Both the position numbers and the translations under genes were made by a program. A DNA stretch of 64,000 nucleotides, taken from contig CAZYXG010000004.1 of NCBI GenBank assembly GCA_964650885.1, positions 25,854 to 89,853 of the forward strand. Reading direction: 5' to 3'. Under the pieces are notes generated by a model, which was given only the letters and a program-made list of their open reading frames with translations, was not told the origin of the DNA and made no database searches. This DNA is from JAPLFM01 sp964650885 (GTDB lineage Bacteria; Bacteroidota; Ignavibacteria; Kapaibacteriales; UBA2268). Each line of letters begins with the position of its first letter. Within the stretch, counting starts at the first letter, position 1. Positions 18,298 through 29,000 of the stretch are shown here, piece by piece.

Positions 18298-19722
18298 ATG
18301 GAAATGGATAATAACTTACTTAATTCAAATGAAGAAGAAGCTCCGAAACAAACTCATTTGGAAAAACAAAAACAGTTAACGCCACACCAAATTGTGAGCG
18401 AGCTGGATAAATATGTTATAGGGCAAGATGCTGCTAAAAAATCTGTGGCAATAGCTCTAAGAAACAGATGGAGAAGACAACAAGTATCGGGCGATTTGAA
18501 GAACGAAATAATTCCGAATAATATAATAATGATTGGGCCAACTGGGGTTGGTAAAACAGAAATAGCTCGACGATTAGCCAAATTGGCTGGAGCTCCATTT
18601 GTGAAAGTGGAAGCTACAAAATTCACAGAAGTTGGCTATGTGGGCCGTGATGTAGAATCAATGATTCGTGATTTGGTCGAAAAATCTGTAGCAATGGTTA
18701 AAGATGAGCAATTTATTATTAAAAAAGCAGAAGCTGTAAAAAATACTGAAAATAGATTATTAGATATTCTAATACCACCTGTGAAAAAAGGACCATCGTT
18801 CGATACTGATACAGATGTAGATTTAGAAGAAAACGCTCAGACTCGTGAGAAATTCAGAATTATGCTGCAAAAAGGTATGCTGGACGATAGAATAATTGAG
18901 CTTGAAATTACTTCCGAAAGCAACTCAAGTATGCAAATATTGGGACCAATTGGCTTCGACGAAATGGGAATGAACATTCAAGATTTGCTTGGAAATATTG
19001 CTCCTAAAAAGAAAAAGAAACGCAAAATGAAAGTGGCTGATGCCAGAGTGATACTTGAAAAAGAAGAAGCTGAAAAGTTACTCGATATGGATGCGATAAT
19101 AAAAGAAGCTTTGAATATAGTTCAAAATTCTGGTATAGTTTTCATAGACGAGATAGATAAAATAGCATCGAGAGGTGGAGCAAGCAATAGCGGGCCAGAA
19201 GTGAGCCGAGAGGGAGTGCAAAGAGATTTACTGCCAATAGTAGAAGGATCATCGGTAAATACTAAGTATGGAACTGTACACACAGACCACATTTTATTTA
19301 TAGCATCTGGAGCATTCCACGTATCGAAACCATCGGATTTGATACCAGAGTTGCAAGGGCGATTCCCAATTAGAGTGGAGCTAAGCAGTTTGACAGAAAG
19401 TGACTTTGTGAAAATTCTAACTGTACCTGAAAATGCTCTTATAAAACAATACCACGCACTGATGCAAACAGAAGGAATAGAGTTAGAATTTACTTCGGAT
19501 GCAATAGAAGAAATTGCGAAAATAGCAACCTATGTGAACGACGAAGTAACCAATATTGGAGCTCGCCGTTTGCACACAATTTTATCTACATTGCTGGACG
19601 ATATTTTATTCAACGCACCAGACAATATAGAAGAAAAATCAATAAAAATAAATGCTGAAAAAGTGAAAGAAAGCTTAAATAGCATTGCCCAAAACTCCGA
19701 CCTCAGCAAATTTATTTTGTAA
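18298..19722 (+). CDS. hslU: HslUV protease ATPase subunit HslU
   Basis: A 474-residue AAA+ unfoldase partnering HslV. It has N-terminal TPHQIVSELDKYVIGQDAAKKSV, Walker A GPTGVGKTE (about 80-88), the family-specific I-domain (about 110-250), Walker B FIDEIDKIAS near residue 285, and the sensor region LQGRFPIRVEL. The last residues LSKFIL match the C-terminal tail that inserts into HslV and activates it. ATG at 18298 and 18304 are both possible starts. A terminator follows at 19747. Confidence 0.97.
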   Translation: MEMDNNLLNSNEEEAPKQTHLEKQKQLTPHQIVSELDKYVIGQDAAKKSVAIALRNRWRRQQVSGDLKNEIIPNNIIMIGPTGVGKTEIARRLAKLAGAPFVKVEATKFTEVGYVGRDVESMIRDLVEKSVAMVKDEQFIIKKAEAVKNTENRLLDILIPPVKKGPSFDTDTDVDLEENAQTREKFRIMLQKGMLDDRIIELEITSESNSSMQILGPIGFDEMGMNIQDLLGNIAPKKKKKRKMKVADARVILEKEEAEKLLDMDAIIKEALNIVQNSGIVFIDEIDKIASRGGASNSGPEVSREGVQRDLLPIVEGSSVNTKYGTVHTDHILFIASGAFHVSKPSDLIPELQGRFPIRVELSSLTESDFVKILTVPENALIKQYHALMQTEGIELEFTSDAIEEIAKIATYVNDEVTNIGARRLHTILSTLLDDILFNAPDNIEEKSIKINAEKVKESLNSIAQNSDLSKFIL

Positions 19723-19746
19723 TCAAAAAATGAATAACAAAACTAT

Positions 19747-19781
19747 CCTTCCGAAGGTTTAGAGCCTTCTGAAGGTTTTTT
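19747..19781 (+). terminator. Intrinsic terminator after hslU
   Basis: CCTTCCGAAGG (19747-19757) pairs with CCTTCTGAAGG (19765-19775) with one central mismatch, followed by a T-run. Each arm is also nearly self-complementary. Confidence 0.8.
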
Positions 19782-20171
19782 AAAGTTTAGCAATAACTTT
19801 TTCTTTATCATACAGTATATAAAATCAATTTGCTAATCGCAGAGAATGGAGTTGTATTTACAATAATTCATCGGCATGCGAGCAAAAAAGAATGTACTAT
19901 AACACTGCTGGCAGGACTTAAAAACTATTTGTACGACCACGGAACTATTACGAATTAGAAATTACGAATGAAAAAATTTAATTGGCATTTCGTAAATTGA
20001 ATTTTGTGTTTGAATAAGTTTCGTTTGGCAGACAAGCAAACCAGCCCTCGTTTCCCTTATAATTTTAGTATGGAATGTTTTTTTAGAAATCATCTTCGGA
20101 GCTTTGGGTTTTGTGTGGGTTTGCTTCTCTTAACATAATGCTGCTTTGTAGCAATAAGAATTATTAACTCA
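19782..20171. other. Non-coding stretch with no recognised gene
   Basis: About 390 bases between the hslU terminator and the phosphatase stop. Stops occur in every frame and no tRNA, hairpin pair or mobile-element end is evident. It contains the degenerate direct repeat ATTACGAATTAGAAATTACGAAT near 19949-19971, a phrase type common in AT-rich intergenic DNA. It may be decayed sequence. Confidence 0.5.
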
Positions 20172-20846
20172 TCATTCAAAATCTATACATTTTTGGGTAT
20201 GTAATTTCCAATTATCTATTTCTAGTGCCACTAAGTTGCCTAATTCTTTGTTGGAATTGATGAAAACGCAGCCGCCATCTAGTAAAATACGGTCTTCGTT
20301 AAGTGAATTGTATATTCTTTCAAGTGTGCTTGGGGTGTGACCTACTAAAATTCTTCTGTTGCCAATTTTTGATTTGTCAAATGTGGCATTGCGAATCCAA
20401 GGCATTGATTCAAATTCTTCTAGTGGATTTTCAGCATCGAAGTTTAGCCCACCATGAACTAATATAAATTCATCTGTTTCGTAAAGGAATGGCAAATTTG
20501 TGATGAAGTCTATATATTTGTCTTTAATATTTGCAGGATGTTCTACTTCAAAGCTATTTAATGTAGCTTGACCTCCACTTCGCATCCAACCTTGGAATTT
20601 GAGAGGAGAGAAAATTGAGCCAAGTAGCATAATTTCGTGGTTGCCCATAATTGGCTTTACATTGAAGCCCATGGATTTCATTTTTAGCAATAATTTCAAT
20701 ACTTTTTTTGTATGTGGCCCTCGATCAATAAAATCGCCCAATAGGTATATAGTGTCTTCGGTGGATACAGCTAAAACTTCAAAAAGTAATTTTTTGAAAG
20801 TTAGGTAGCAGCCGTGTATGTCGCCTATGGCAAAAGTTCGTCCCAT
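20172..20846 (-). CDS. Metallophosphoesterase, PPP-family serine/threonine phosphatase-like
   Basis: A 224-residue bacterial PPP/ApaH-like phosphatase. The metal motifs are complete: GDIHG (8-12), LGDFIDRGP (about 36-44), GNHE (about 67-70), then VHGG and VGHTP towards the C-terminus. It would use two divalent metals to hydrolyse phosphoproteins or dinucleoside polyphosphates such as Ap4A; the sequence does not say which. It is divergent from gatB across 166 bases and appears to be transcribed alone. Length suits small bacterial PrpA/PrpE-like enzymes. Confidence 0.9.
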   Translation of the reverse strand: MGRTFAIGDIHGCYLTFKKLLFEVLAVSTEDTIYLLGDFIDRGPHTKKVLKLLLKMKSMGFNVKPIMGNHEIMLLGSIFSPLKFQGWMRSGGQATLNSFEVEHPANIKDKYIDFITNLPFLYETDEFILVHGGLNFDAENPLEEFESMPWIRNATFDKSKIGNRRILVGHTPSTLERIYNSLNEDRILLDGGCVFINSNKELGNLVALEIDNWKLHTQKCIDFE

Positions 20847-21012
20847 AAGTCACGAAATTAATAAAAATTAAAGACATTAATTGAACTATTAGTTAAGTTT
20901 GATTTATATTTCCTAAATAAGTATCATTTTGGTTTTATCTTTTCTCAATCAAATTTCGTAATTTAGTATTCTTTGAATTTAATTAAAACTGAATACTAAA
21001 ATCAATTCAATA

Positions 21013-22464
21013 ATGACTGACAAATACGAAGCGGTAATCGGGCTGGAAGTCCATGCTCAACTTCTCACAAAATCTAAAGCATTTTGCTCTTGTCCCAATC
21101 GCTATGGGGATATTCCAAACACACTTGTTTGTCCAATTTGTTTGGGCCATCCTGGCACTTTGCCTGTGCTTAATGAGGCATTGGTGGAAGGAATTGTGAA
21201 AATGGGTTTGGCTACGAACTGCCATATTAGAGAGATTTCTGGTTTTGCTAGAAAAAACTACTTTTATCAAGATTTGCCAAAGGGCTACCAAATAACTCAA
21301 TTCGATGACCCAATCTGCTATGATGGCTTTGTGGAAATTGAAGAAGAAGATGGCACATATAAAAAAATTGGCGTTACTAGAATCCATATGGAAGAGGACA
21401 CTGGAAAATCGAATCATGATTTGGATATTGATACTCTAGTGGATTTGAATAGAGCTGGTGTGCCATTGATAGAAATTGTGAGCGAACCAGATATACGCAA
21501 TGCCGAAGAAGCATATAAGTATTTATCGCAAATTAAAAACATTGTACTTTATTTGGGAATCTGCACGGGCAATATGGAAGAGGGGGCTTTGCGTTGCGAT
21601 GCAAACGTGTCTGTCCGATTGATAGGTGCTAAAGAATTCGGAACTAAAGCAGAAGTTAAGAATATGAATAGTTTCCGCAATGTGGAAAAAGCTATTGAAT
21701 ATGAAATAAAAAGACAAATTGAATTAATTGAATCTGGTGGCAAAGTAGCACAGGAAACTCGCCAGTGGGATGCTGGAAGTGGCACTACTAAATCTATGCG
21801 ATCGAAAGAATCGTCTCACGATTACCGCTATTTCCCTGAGCCAGATTTGCTTAAAGTACAAATCACAAACGACACTAAAGAAACTTTGTTTAATGATTTG
21901 CCTGAATTGCCTTTGGCAAGAAAGCAACGCTTTATGAAGCATTTCGGTTTGACAAGAAGAGATGCGGGAATATTGACAGAGGATAAAAACACTGCTGAAT
22001 TTTTCGAGAATTGCTGTGAATTAATCACTGACAAAACTGAAAAGAGATTTAAAGTTGTGAATAACTGGATTCAAACAGAGGTGCTTAGAATTAAAGCTGA
22101 GCGTAAAGTTGAATTTAGTGAATTGGACATATCTCCAAATATTATTGCTGAACTTGCTGATTTGCAAGATGAAGGTTTGATTTCAAATAAAATAGCGAAA
22201 GATATATTTCCTGAATGTGTGGAAGGTAAACTTTCGCCCAAAAAACTTGTGGAAGAGCGTGGCTTAAAGCAAAATAGTGACTCTTCGCAACTGGACAGAA
22301 TTGTGAAGCAAATAATTGAAGCGAACCCAGATAATGTGGCTAAGTTCAAAGCTGGTCAGTTCCGTTTGGAGGGTTTCTTTGTGGGACAAGTAATGAAAGA
22401 AACAAAGGGATCTGCAAATCCTGGTCTTGTGGCAGAACTTGTAAAAAAATATTTAGAAAGTTAG
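21013..22464 (+). CDS. gatB: Aspartyl/glutamyl-tRNA amidotransferase subunit B
   Basis: A 483-residue GatB, the subunit that phosphorylates mischarged Glu-tRNA-Gln or Asp-tRNA-Asn for amidation with GatA and GatC. The start YEAVIGLEVHAQLLTKSKAF is diagnostic, the zinc-site cysteines are present (Cys25, Cys27, Cys40, Cys43), and the kinase-site block KGYQITQFDDPI is intact. The C-terminal helical/YqeY-like tRNA-binding region ends with the GFFVGQVMKETKGSANP motif. gatA and gatC are not nearby, so the complex is encoded at dispersed loci. The enzyme implies indirect charging of Gln and/or Asn. Confidence 0.97.
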   Translation: MTDKYEAVIGLEVHAQLLTKSKAFCSCPNRYGDIPNTLVCPICLGHPGTLPVLNEALVEGIVKMGLATNCHIREISGFARKNYFYQDLPKGYQITQFDDPICYDGFVEIEEEDGTYKKIGVTRIHMEEDTGKSNHDLDIDTLVDLNRAGVPLIEIVSEPDIRNAEEAYKYLSQIKNIVLYLGICTGNMEEGALRCDANVSVRLIGAKEFGTKAEVKNMNSFRNVEKAIEYEIKRQIELIESGGKVAQETRQWDAGSGTTKSMRSKESSHDYRYFPEPDLLKVQITNDTKETLFNDLPELPLARKQRFMKHFGLTRRDAGILTEDKNTAEFFENCCELITDKTEKRFKVVNNWIQTEVLRIKAERKVEFSELDISPNIIAELADLQDEGLISNKIAKDIFPECVEGKLSPKKLVEERGLKQNSDSSQLDRIVKQIIEANPDNVAKFKAGQFRLEGFFVGQVMKETKGSANPGLVAELVKKYLES

Positions 22465-22604
22465 GGTATGTTGGAACATCTTAACGGAAGATTAACCGAG
22501 AGATAGTTAAATTGCGTTTTGAAATGAATACATTTCTCAAAACTTGTTTGAAATTGAAGAAAATTGAAAATAAAAATTAAGTTATAAATAAATGGAGCAC
22601 ACAG

Positions 22605-24869
22605 ATGGCAAAAGCTATATCTACTAAAGCGAAAGCAAGTACAAAAGCGGTGGCTACAAATGGTTCAGCTAAAAATGGTGCATTGGCAAAAAGCAATGGA
22701 ACTGCTAAAAATGCAGTACCTGCTAGCAAGCCTGTGGCTGTTGCAAAAGCTACTACACCAAATGCTAAGAAAACAGTATCAGGAAAGTCTTTCAAAACTG
22801 TGAAAATGAATTATGGTGGAAAGGAAGTTACTGTAGATCTTACTTCTGAATACAATATGAAAGGTTTTTCTAAAGAAACTATTAAAAATTGGTATAAACT
22901 TGAACATTTAGGCAGACGCTTAGATGATAAAGCTGCCTTATATTTGAAAATGGCTAAGGGTTGGAGCTACCATGCACCGTTTGCTGGACATGATGGTATT
23001 CAATTAGCATTAGGTCAAGTATTCCGCCCAAGTAAAGATTTCTTATTCCCTTATTATCGGGACTTTTTAACCTCGCTTTCTGCTGGATTAACTCCAGAAG
23101 AAATCATCTTGAATGGTTTATCTAAAGATACAGACGTAGCTGGTGGTGGCCGACACATGAGTAACCACTTTGCCAAACCATCTATTAATGTACAGAATGT
23201 TTCTTCATGCACAGGGAATCATTCTCAGCATGCTGCAGGACTTGCTCGTGCGGTTAAGAAATATAAAGGCGATGAAGTTGTGTATTATTCGGGTGGAGAA
23301 TCTGCTTGTGCTGAGGGTTATTTCTATGAAGCAATTGCTGCATCGGATTTAGATAAATCACCAGTAATCTATGTAATTCAAAACAACAAGTTTGGTATAT
23401 CAGTTCCTTTGGAGCAGGTATCATCAAATTTGAATGTATCTGATAACTTTATTGGGTTCAAAAATTTAAAAATAATTCAATGCGATGGTAAAGATCCTTT
23501 TGACTCATTTAGAGCACTGGAAGAAGCTATCAAATATTGCAAGTCTGGCAAAGGCCCTGCTATGATCCATGCTGAATGCGATAGAATTGGTTCTCACTCA
23601 AATTCAGATAAGCAAGATAACTATCGCATAGATGAAGAATTGCAAGCAGTTTATCGCAGAGATCCGTTGCTTCAGTTCCGTTATCACGTTTTGAACAATA
23701 AGATAATGACTGAAAAAGAGATTCTTGAAGTTGAAGAAGAAAACAAGCAAGCTATCTTTGAAGCTGCCGATAAAGCAGAAGCTGCACCAAAAGCAGATGG
23801 AAACTCTTGGAGAGAATTTATATTCCCAGATCCTTATGTAACTAAGGAACAAAATACAGAAGTAGCGATTGATCCCAATGCTCCAAAATTAACTTTCTTA
23901 GAAGGTATTAACTATGCCTTGAAACAAGAATTCAGACGTAATCCGAACACATTTATGTGGGGACAAGACATCGGTAAAGGTGGAGTGTTCAACGTAGTGA
24001 AAGGAATGCCACAAGAATTCGGTAAAGATAGAGTATTCAATGCAGCTATTGCAGAAGATATGATTGTTGGTACTGCAAATGGTTTCACACGTTATAGAGA
24101 CGACATTAGAGTAGTAATTGAAGGTGCTGAATTTGCTGATTATTTCTGGCCAGCTATGGAGCAATATATTGAGTTAGCTCATGAATACTGGAGAACACGT
24201 GGACAAAATACACCAAACGTAACGCTTAGATTAGCTTCTGGTGGTTATATACAAGGTGGATTATACCACTCTCAAAACTTAGAAGCAACTTTAGCAACAG
24301 TTCCAGGTGTACGAATAGTGCAGCCAGCTTTCGCAGACGATGCAATCGGACTTATGAGAAACTGTGTCCGTTCTAAAGGACCTTCAATGTTCTTAGAGCC
24401 GAAATACCTTTATAACTTCAAAGCTGCGATGTCGCCAACGCCTCCAGATGACTTCATAATCCCTTTTGGTAAAGCAAAAGTACGCAGAAAAGGAGATGAT
24501 ATTACAATAGTAACTTATGGCACTGGTGTGCATTTAAGCATATTTGCTGCAGAAGAGTTAGAGAAAGAAGGCGTGAGCGTAGAAATTATAGATTTGCGTT
24601 CAATCATTCCTTGGGACAAAGAAACAGTCCTAGAAGCCGTAAAACGCACTGGCAGATGTATCGTAGTTCATGAAGACAGAGTAACAGCTGGCTTTGGTGG
24701 AGAAATTTCATCGACTATAAATCAGTTTGCATTTAATTATTTAGATGCACCAGTTTTAAGAGTTGGTTCGAAAGATTGCCACGTAGGATTCGCAAAAGAA
24801 TATGAAACAGCAGTTTTATTGAATGTGAAAGATGTAAAAGAGGCAGTCTTGGCAACAATGAAATTCTGA
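22605..24869 (+). CDS. 2-oxoacid dehydrogenase E1, fused alpha and beta subunits
   Basis: A 754-residue thiamine-diphosphate enzyme that decarboxylates pyruvate or a branched-chain 2-oxoacid and passes the acyl group to E2. Residues 1-65 are a low-complexity Ala/Lys/Thr tail. The alpha part (about 85-400) holds GGRHMSNHF and the TPP motif GGESACAEG with QNNKFGIS about 30 residues on; the usual GDG is here GES, so Asp becomes Glu. The beta part (about 425-754) holds IAEDMIVGTANGF and GLYHSQNLEA. The ATG follows GGAG by 8 bases. No E2 or E3 gene is adjacent. The substrate is not resolved. Confidence 0.9.
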   Translation: MAKAISTKAKASTKAVATNGSAKNGALAKSNGTAKNAVPASKPVAVAKATTPNAKKTVSGKSFKTVKMNYGGKEVTVDLTSEYNMKGFSKETIKNWYKLEHLGRRLDDKAALYLKMAKGWSYHAPFAGHDGIQLALGQVFRPSKDFLFPYYRDFLTSLSAGLTPEEIILNGLSKDTDVAGGGRHMSNHFAKPSINVQNVSSCTGNHSQHAAGLARAVKKYKGDEVVYYSGGESACAEGYFYEAIAASDLDKSPVIYVIQNNKFGISVPLEQVSSNLNVSDNFIGFKNLKIIQCDGKDPFDSFRALEEAIKYCKSGKGPAMIHAECDRIGSHSNSDKQDNYRIDEELQAVYRRDPLLQFRYHVLNNKIMTEKEILEVEEENKQAIFEAADKAEAAPKADGNSWREFIFPDPYVTKEQNTEVAIDPNAPKLTFLEGINYALKQEFRRNPNTFMWGQDIGKGGVFNVVKGMPQEFGKDRVFNAAIAEDMIVGTANGFTRYRDDIRVVIEGAEFADYFWPAMEQYIELAHEYWRTRGQNTPNVTLRLASGGYIQGGLYHSQNLEATLATVPGVRIVQPAFADDAIGLMRNCVRSKGPSMFLEPKYLYNFKAAMSPTPPDDFIIPFGKAKVRRKGDDITIVTYGTGVHLSIFAAEELEKEGVSVEIIDLRSIIPWDKETVLEAVKRTGRCIVVHEDRVTAGFGGEISSTINQFAFNYLDAPVLRVGSKDCHVGFAKEYETAVLLNVKDVKEAVLATMKF

Positions 24870-24940
24870 GAAAAAGTGTGCAATTGACTTGACAGAAAAG
24901 TGTAAGGTGTAAGAAAAATCTTACAGAAAAGTACCGAGAA

Positions 24941-24970
24941 AAAAAGTGTGAAGCAAACCTGACACTTTTT
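24941..24970 (+). terminator. First of two tandem hairpins after E1
   Basis: AAAAAGTGT (24941-24949) and ACACTTTTT (24962-24970) form a 9-bp stem ending in five T, 72 bases after the E1 stop. Confidence 0.55.
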
Positions 24971-25015
24971 GCACATTTTGGCAAAAAACATATAAAATCA
25001 CTAAAAAAAGTGAAA

Positions 25016-25072
25016 ATAATCAAATCCCGAGTAGTAAAAAGTTGCTATTTCGGGATTTTGATTATATTTTTG
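25016..25072 (+). terminator. Second hairpin between E1 and TPR gene
   Basis: A 15-bp stem (25016-25030 with 25050-25065, one bulged T; core AATCAAATCCCGA) is followed by a T-rich run. It isolates the E1 gene from the TPR gene. Confidence 0.7.
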
Positions 25073-25157
25073 AATGTCTTGGAATCTCATATTCCCAAGA
25101 ATTCCTATTAGTGTTAAGTAAGAATGTTTAATTTACAACAAAATCAACGACTTAGAG

Positions 25158-25871
25158 ATGAGTGATAAAGAAATATTGAGAGAAGAAGAAATAGAAGAAA
25201 TTGAAGGCGGAGAAGAAACTACGTCTGGAAGTGGCTTCCAAATGGGTAAAACCCTGTTATACACAATCATTGCGGTTGTTTTGGTGGTAGCTGGAGTAGG
25301 TGGATACTATTTCTATAAATCAGGTGTGAAGAAAGATAGCATAGAGTCAACTAAAGCATTGACAAGAATTATTCCTTTATACCAACAAAATCAGTTTGAA
25401 AAAGCTTTAATGGGCGATAACTCAATATTGATTGATAACAAACCACTAATGGGTTTGGTAGCAATTGCTGATAAATTTAAAAACGAAGTAGGCAAGCAAG
25501 CAGCAGTATATGCGGCAAACTCATTTATGTTTACAAACAAAATGAATGATGCTGAGAAATACTTCAAAATGGCAGCCGAAGCTGAAGACAAACTAATTAA
25601 AGTAGCAGCATATTCTGGCTGGGCACAATGCCAAGAATTGCAAGGCAAATTTGCTGAAGCGGCTGATAACTATTCTAAAGCAGCAGATATGAGTGAAACA
25701 GATAATTTCAAAGTTAAAAATATGCTTTTTGCAGGGCTATGCTTTGAGAAAGCAAATAATAAAGATAAAGCAGTTCAAAACTTTAAAGATGTGATTGGCA
25801 CAAACAGAGTTTCTGAGTACGCAAGAGTTGCTAAAGGACGCTTAGCGTTGCTTGGCATAATTATTGATTAG
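25158..25871 (+). CDS. Membrane-anchored tetratricopeptide-repeat protein
   Basis: A 237-residue protein with an acidic 30-residue N-terminus (EEEIEEIEGGEE), one transmembrane helix (about 32-53, TLLYTIIAVVLVVAGVGGYY) and helical TPR units in the C-terminal half, for example KMNDAEKYFKMAAEAEDKLI and GKFAEAADNYSKAADMSE. The layout matches YfgM-like proteins of Bacteroidota: cytoplasmic acidic tail, periplasmic TPR. These act as scaffolds or chaperone partners at the Sec translocon. It precedes the block of exported giant proteins, which fits an envelope role, but that link is only positional. Confidence 0.75.
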   Translation: MSDKEILREEEIEEIEGGEETTSGSGFQMGKTLLYTIIAVVLVVAGVGGYYFYKSGVKKDSIESTKALTRIIPLYQQNQFEKALMGDNSILIDNKPLMGLVAIADKFKNEVGKQAAVYAANSFMFTNKMNDAEKYFKMAAEAEDKLIKVAAYSGWAQCQELQGKFAEAADNYSKAADMSETDNFKVKNMLFAGLCFEKANNKDKAVQNFKDVIGTNRVSEYARVAKGRLALLGIIID

Positions 25872-26013
25872 TACAATCTGTTGAAAGACATTGAAAATCA
25901 ATAAAATGGCTAAAATCAGGATGATTGAAGCCAAGAATAATAAAAAAATAAATATGAAAATGAGAAATAATAGTAATTTTTTAAAAAATAAAATTTTGTT
26001 CATCGGAGGTATT

Positions 26014-29000
26014 ATGCAACGATTTTATCGTTTGTTTTTATTGGCTATGATAGCTTTACTGGCAGTAAATGTCGGTTTGGCTCAGAAGCCAATTGTGTAC
26101 GTTTCGGGGAAACTCACCCCAAATAATGTAAGGACTTTCCAAAAGGATTCCCTTTACATTATTAATAATGAGTATGTAGTAGGAGGAACTCTACTAATAG
26201 AGCCAGGTACGGAAGTTCAATTCTATCCAAATGGTAGATTGATTGACTCTACTGGTGGTCGTATCATCGCTGATGGTGATGCAAGTGCTGTTTATACACC
26301 TCAACCAAACAATGGTGGGTTAGACATGGATCCTATTGCAGGAGCAAGTCCGTTGAATCCATTAAATTGGTCTGGTTATGCAGACTTGAACTACTTTACT
26401 TACTCTAGTGGAACTGCTACAAACAGAAACACTATTAAAGTAAACACTGTTCGCGATTTGACTGTCCACTCTACTAAAGAGAACATAGTATATAATGTCG
26501 TTATCGACAAGTCAACTAGAAGATTAAAGAATTTAACTCCAGGTTATGTTCTTGGTATTAATGAAGAAATCATTCCTTTTGAAAAAGCAATGATGTTGCA
26601 AATTTCAAGAATGGTTAACGATCCAAATTCAGATGCCTTATTGAACAACAGACCTTGGAAAAGAATTAAAACTACAACTCAAACAACTGATATCGTAGAT
26701 ATTACTTCTGGACAAATTAAATTTAATGGACAAAACACAAATAACATTTCTCGTGAATGGGGACACATTGTAATCCTTCCAGGTGCAAGAGCTGCTTTCT
26801 TTAGAAATTGTAAATTTGAAGGTTTCAAAAAAGATACTACTGTAGATAGACTTCCTTATTATAATGTTAATCAAGGTGGCGCTGGTGAAGTTGCTGCTTG
26901 GAGATCTGTAAACGAAAAATTAAAACAATTATCGAATGGTTCAGGTGGAGCGATTACATCGTTTTCTTCTAGAACTTGGTTGTTGAATGTAGAATTTAAC
27001 AACAATAGAGCTTTCCGCCGTGGTGGTGCATTGCAATTATTGCAAGCTCCTAATGGTTTTCCAGGTTCATTCGCAACTTTGAATGACTTGGTAGCTTCTG
27101 TTGGTGAATACGATTTAAATAAAAATCCAAATATTACTGATAAAGATGGATTGGCTTCTCAAATTTTAGCTAAACCAGAAGTAATAATACCTAGATTAAG
27201 TATGTTGGATGAAGCAGCTGGTACTACACCATTTGCAGTTGCTGCCTTAGAAACTAATGATAGAGATAGACAAAACTGGGATGATGCTCGTTTGGCATTA
27301 TACTTAGGTAGAATTAGAAATGTGAAATTTACTAACAACAAAGCTCAATTGAATAATGTTGGTATGGTTTCAGTTGGTATTCCACCTGTAACTCAAGTAA
27401 CAGACATTTTGACTACTCCTGCTGCATTCCCAACTAACTACGGTAGTACTGTAGCTGGTGGTGCTTTGTATATTTCAGGTAATGGAGAAATTCCTGGTAC
27501 GTACGATGAAGCAAACTTAAATGAAACTGCAAACAGAATGATTGAAGTTGGTTTGGGTATTAATAATTCAATTAATATTTCAACAGGAACATTAACATTC
27601 CCTAATGCTGACTCATTTACTGCAACAAACAACGAAGCTAAAAACTATCAAAGTAATCCTTCTTCGCCAGGTGCGAATGGTGGAGCTATCTATGCTGGTG
27701 CTTACACTTCTTTAATAGTTGCTGGTAACTTTACTTCTAATAAAGCACAAGCTCCTTTTATGCAAAGTGACGCTTTAAGTGTTGGTGCTGATAGATATGC
27801 TCGTGGTGGTGCGATTTTCGCTACTAACACACAAGCTAGATTGCAAGTAGTTGGTGGTAAATCAAGAGATTTGATTAGCAACGCAACTTTATTTACACGT
27901 AACGAAGCTGCATCTGGTGGTGCAATTTATGTTTCTGGTAACTCTTCAACATACTCATCTCCAATCATTGGTGGTGCTGATAATACATTAGAAAGAAGAG
28001 ATGTTGGATACAATATTCAATTTGATAACAATAAAGCATTAGTTTACGGTGGTGCAATTTACACATTGAGAAATATGTATGTAAATGGTGCTGGTGGAGC
28101 TACTCCAATTGAATTAATCGGTTATGATGATTTCAACAGAACTCGTTTTGTGAATAACACAGCTGGTTATTCTGGTGGTGCGATTAGTATCAATATTCCT
28201 AATAACTCTATTTTACGTTCTTTCAATAGAAATATTGAATTCGTAAGAGCTTACTTTGGTAATAATACTGTAGGTAATGCAGTAAATAATACTAACGTAG
28301 CTGAAATTAGAGGTGGTGGTGCTGTTTATAATTTAAATGGTAACGTTGGCTTAATTAAAGGTACTGAATTTAATGGTAATATCGTTTATAACTCAAACGG
28401 TGGTGCATTAACAACTGTTCACCCAGAACAATCACAAAGAAGATTTGTAATATCTGATTTGGATGTTGTAACTTATGAACCAGCTGCTGACGAAAACAAC
28501 GTATTCTCAACAGACTTAATTCCTTCTTTTTATACAACTGCTGACGCTATATTTACAAAAGCACCTGGTGCTCCTTATCCAGCTGATGTAAGAATGATGA
28601 CTAGATTTATTGGTAACAAAGCTTTAACTCCTGATGCAACTATATTAGCTGCTCAATCTGGTTCTGGTGTTACTCAAGTTGGATCTGGTACTTTAAAAAC
28701 AACTGAACAATTGAAAGGGATGTTCTGGATTAACGAAACAACTGGTTATGCAGTTGGTGGAAACGGAACAGTAATTAAATTTACAAACGGTGGTGACGAA
28801 TGGAACTATGTTTCAACTGGCTCTACTGCAAACTTGAATGATGTATTCTTTACTAGTTCTAACGTTGGTTATATCGTTGGTAATCAAGGTACATTATTGA
28901 AAACAACTAATGGTGGTACTACTTGGTCTGCTATTAATGTTGATGTATTGACAGGTGGTTCTCCAGTTGTTAATACTTCTAACTTTACAAGCATTTCATT

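Noticed and set aside
24733..25023. 96-codon open frame on the minus strand over the end of E1
   Set aside because: Antisense to E1 and the terminator hairpins; Phe/Leu-rich composition typical of a shadow.
25891..26013. TTG-initiated extension of the giant surface protein
   Set aside because: The added 41 residues are Lys/Asn-rich and precede a perfect signal peptide with its own GGAGGT site.
26900..28450. GGTGGTGC repeats as a DNA repeat or CRISPR-like array
   Set aside because: They encode GGAI/GGAL motifs at irregular spacing in one open frame; the repetition is at protein level and there are no spacers.
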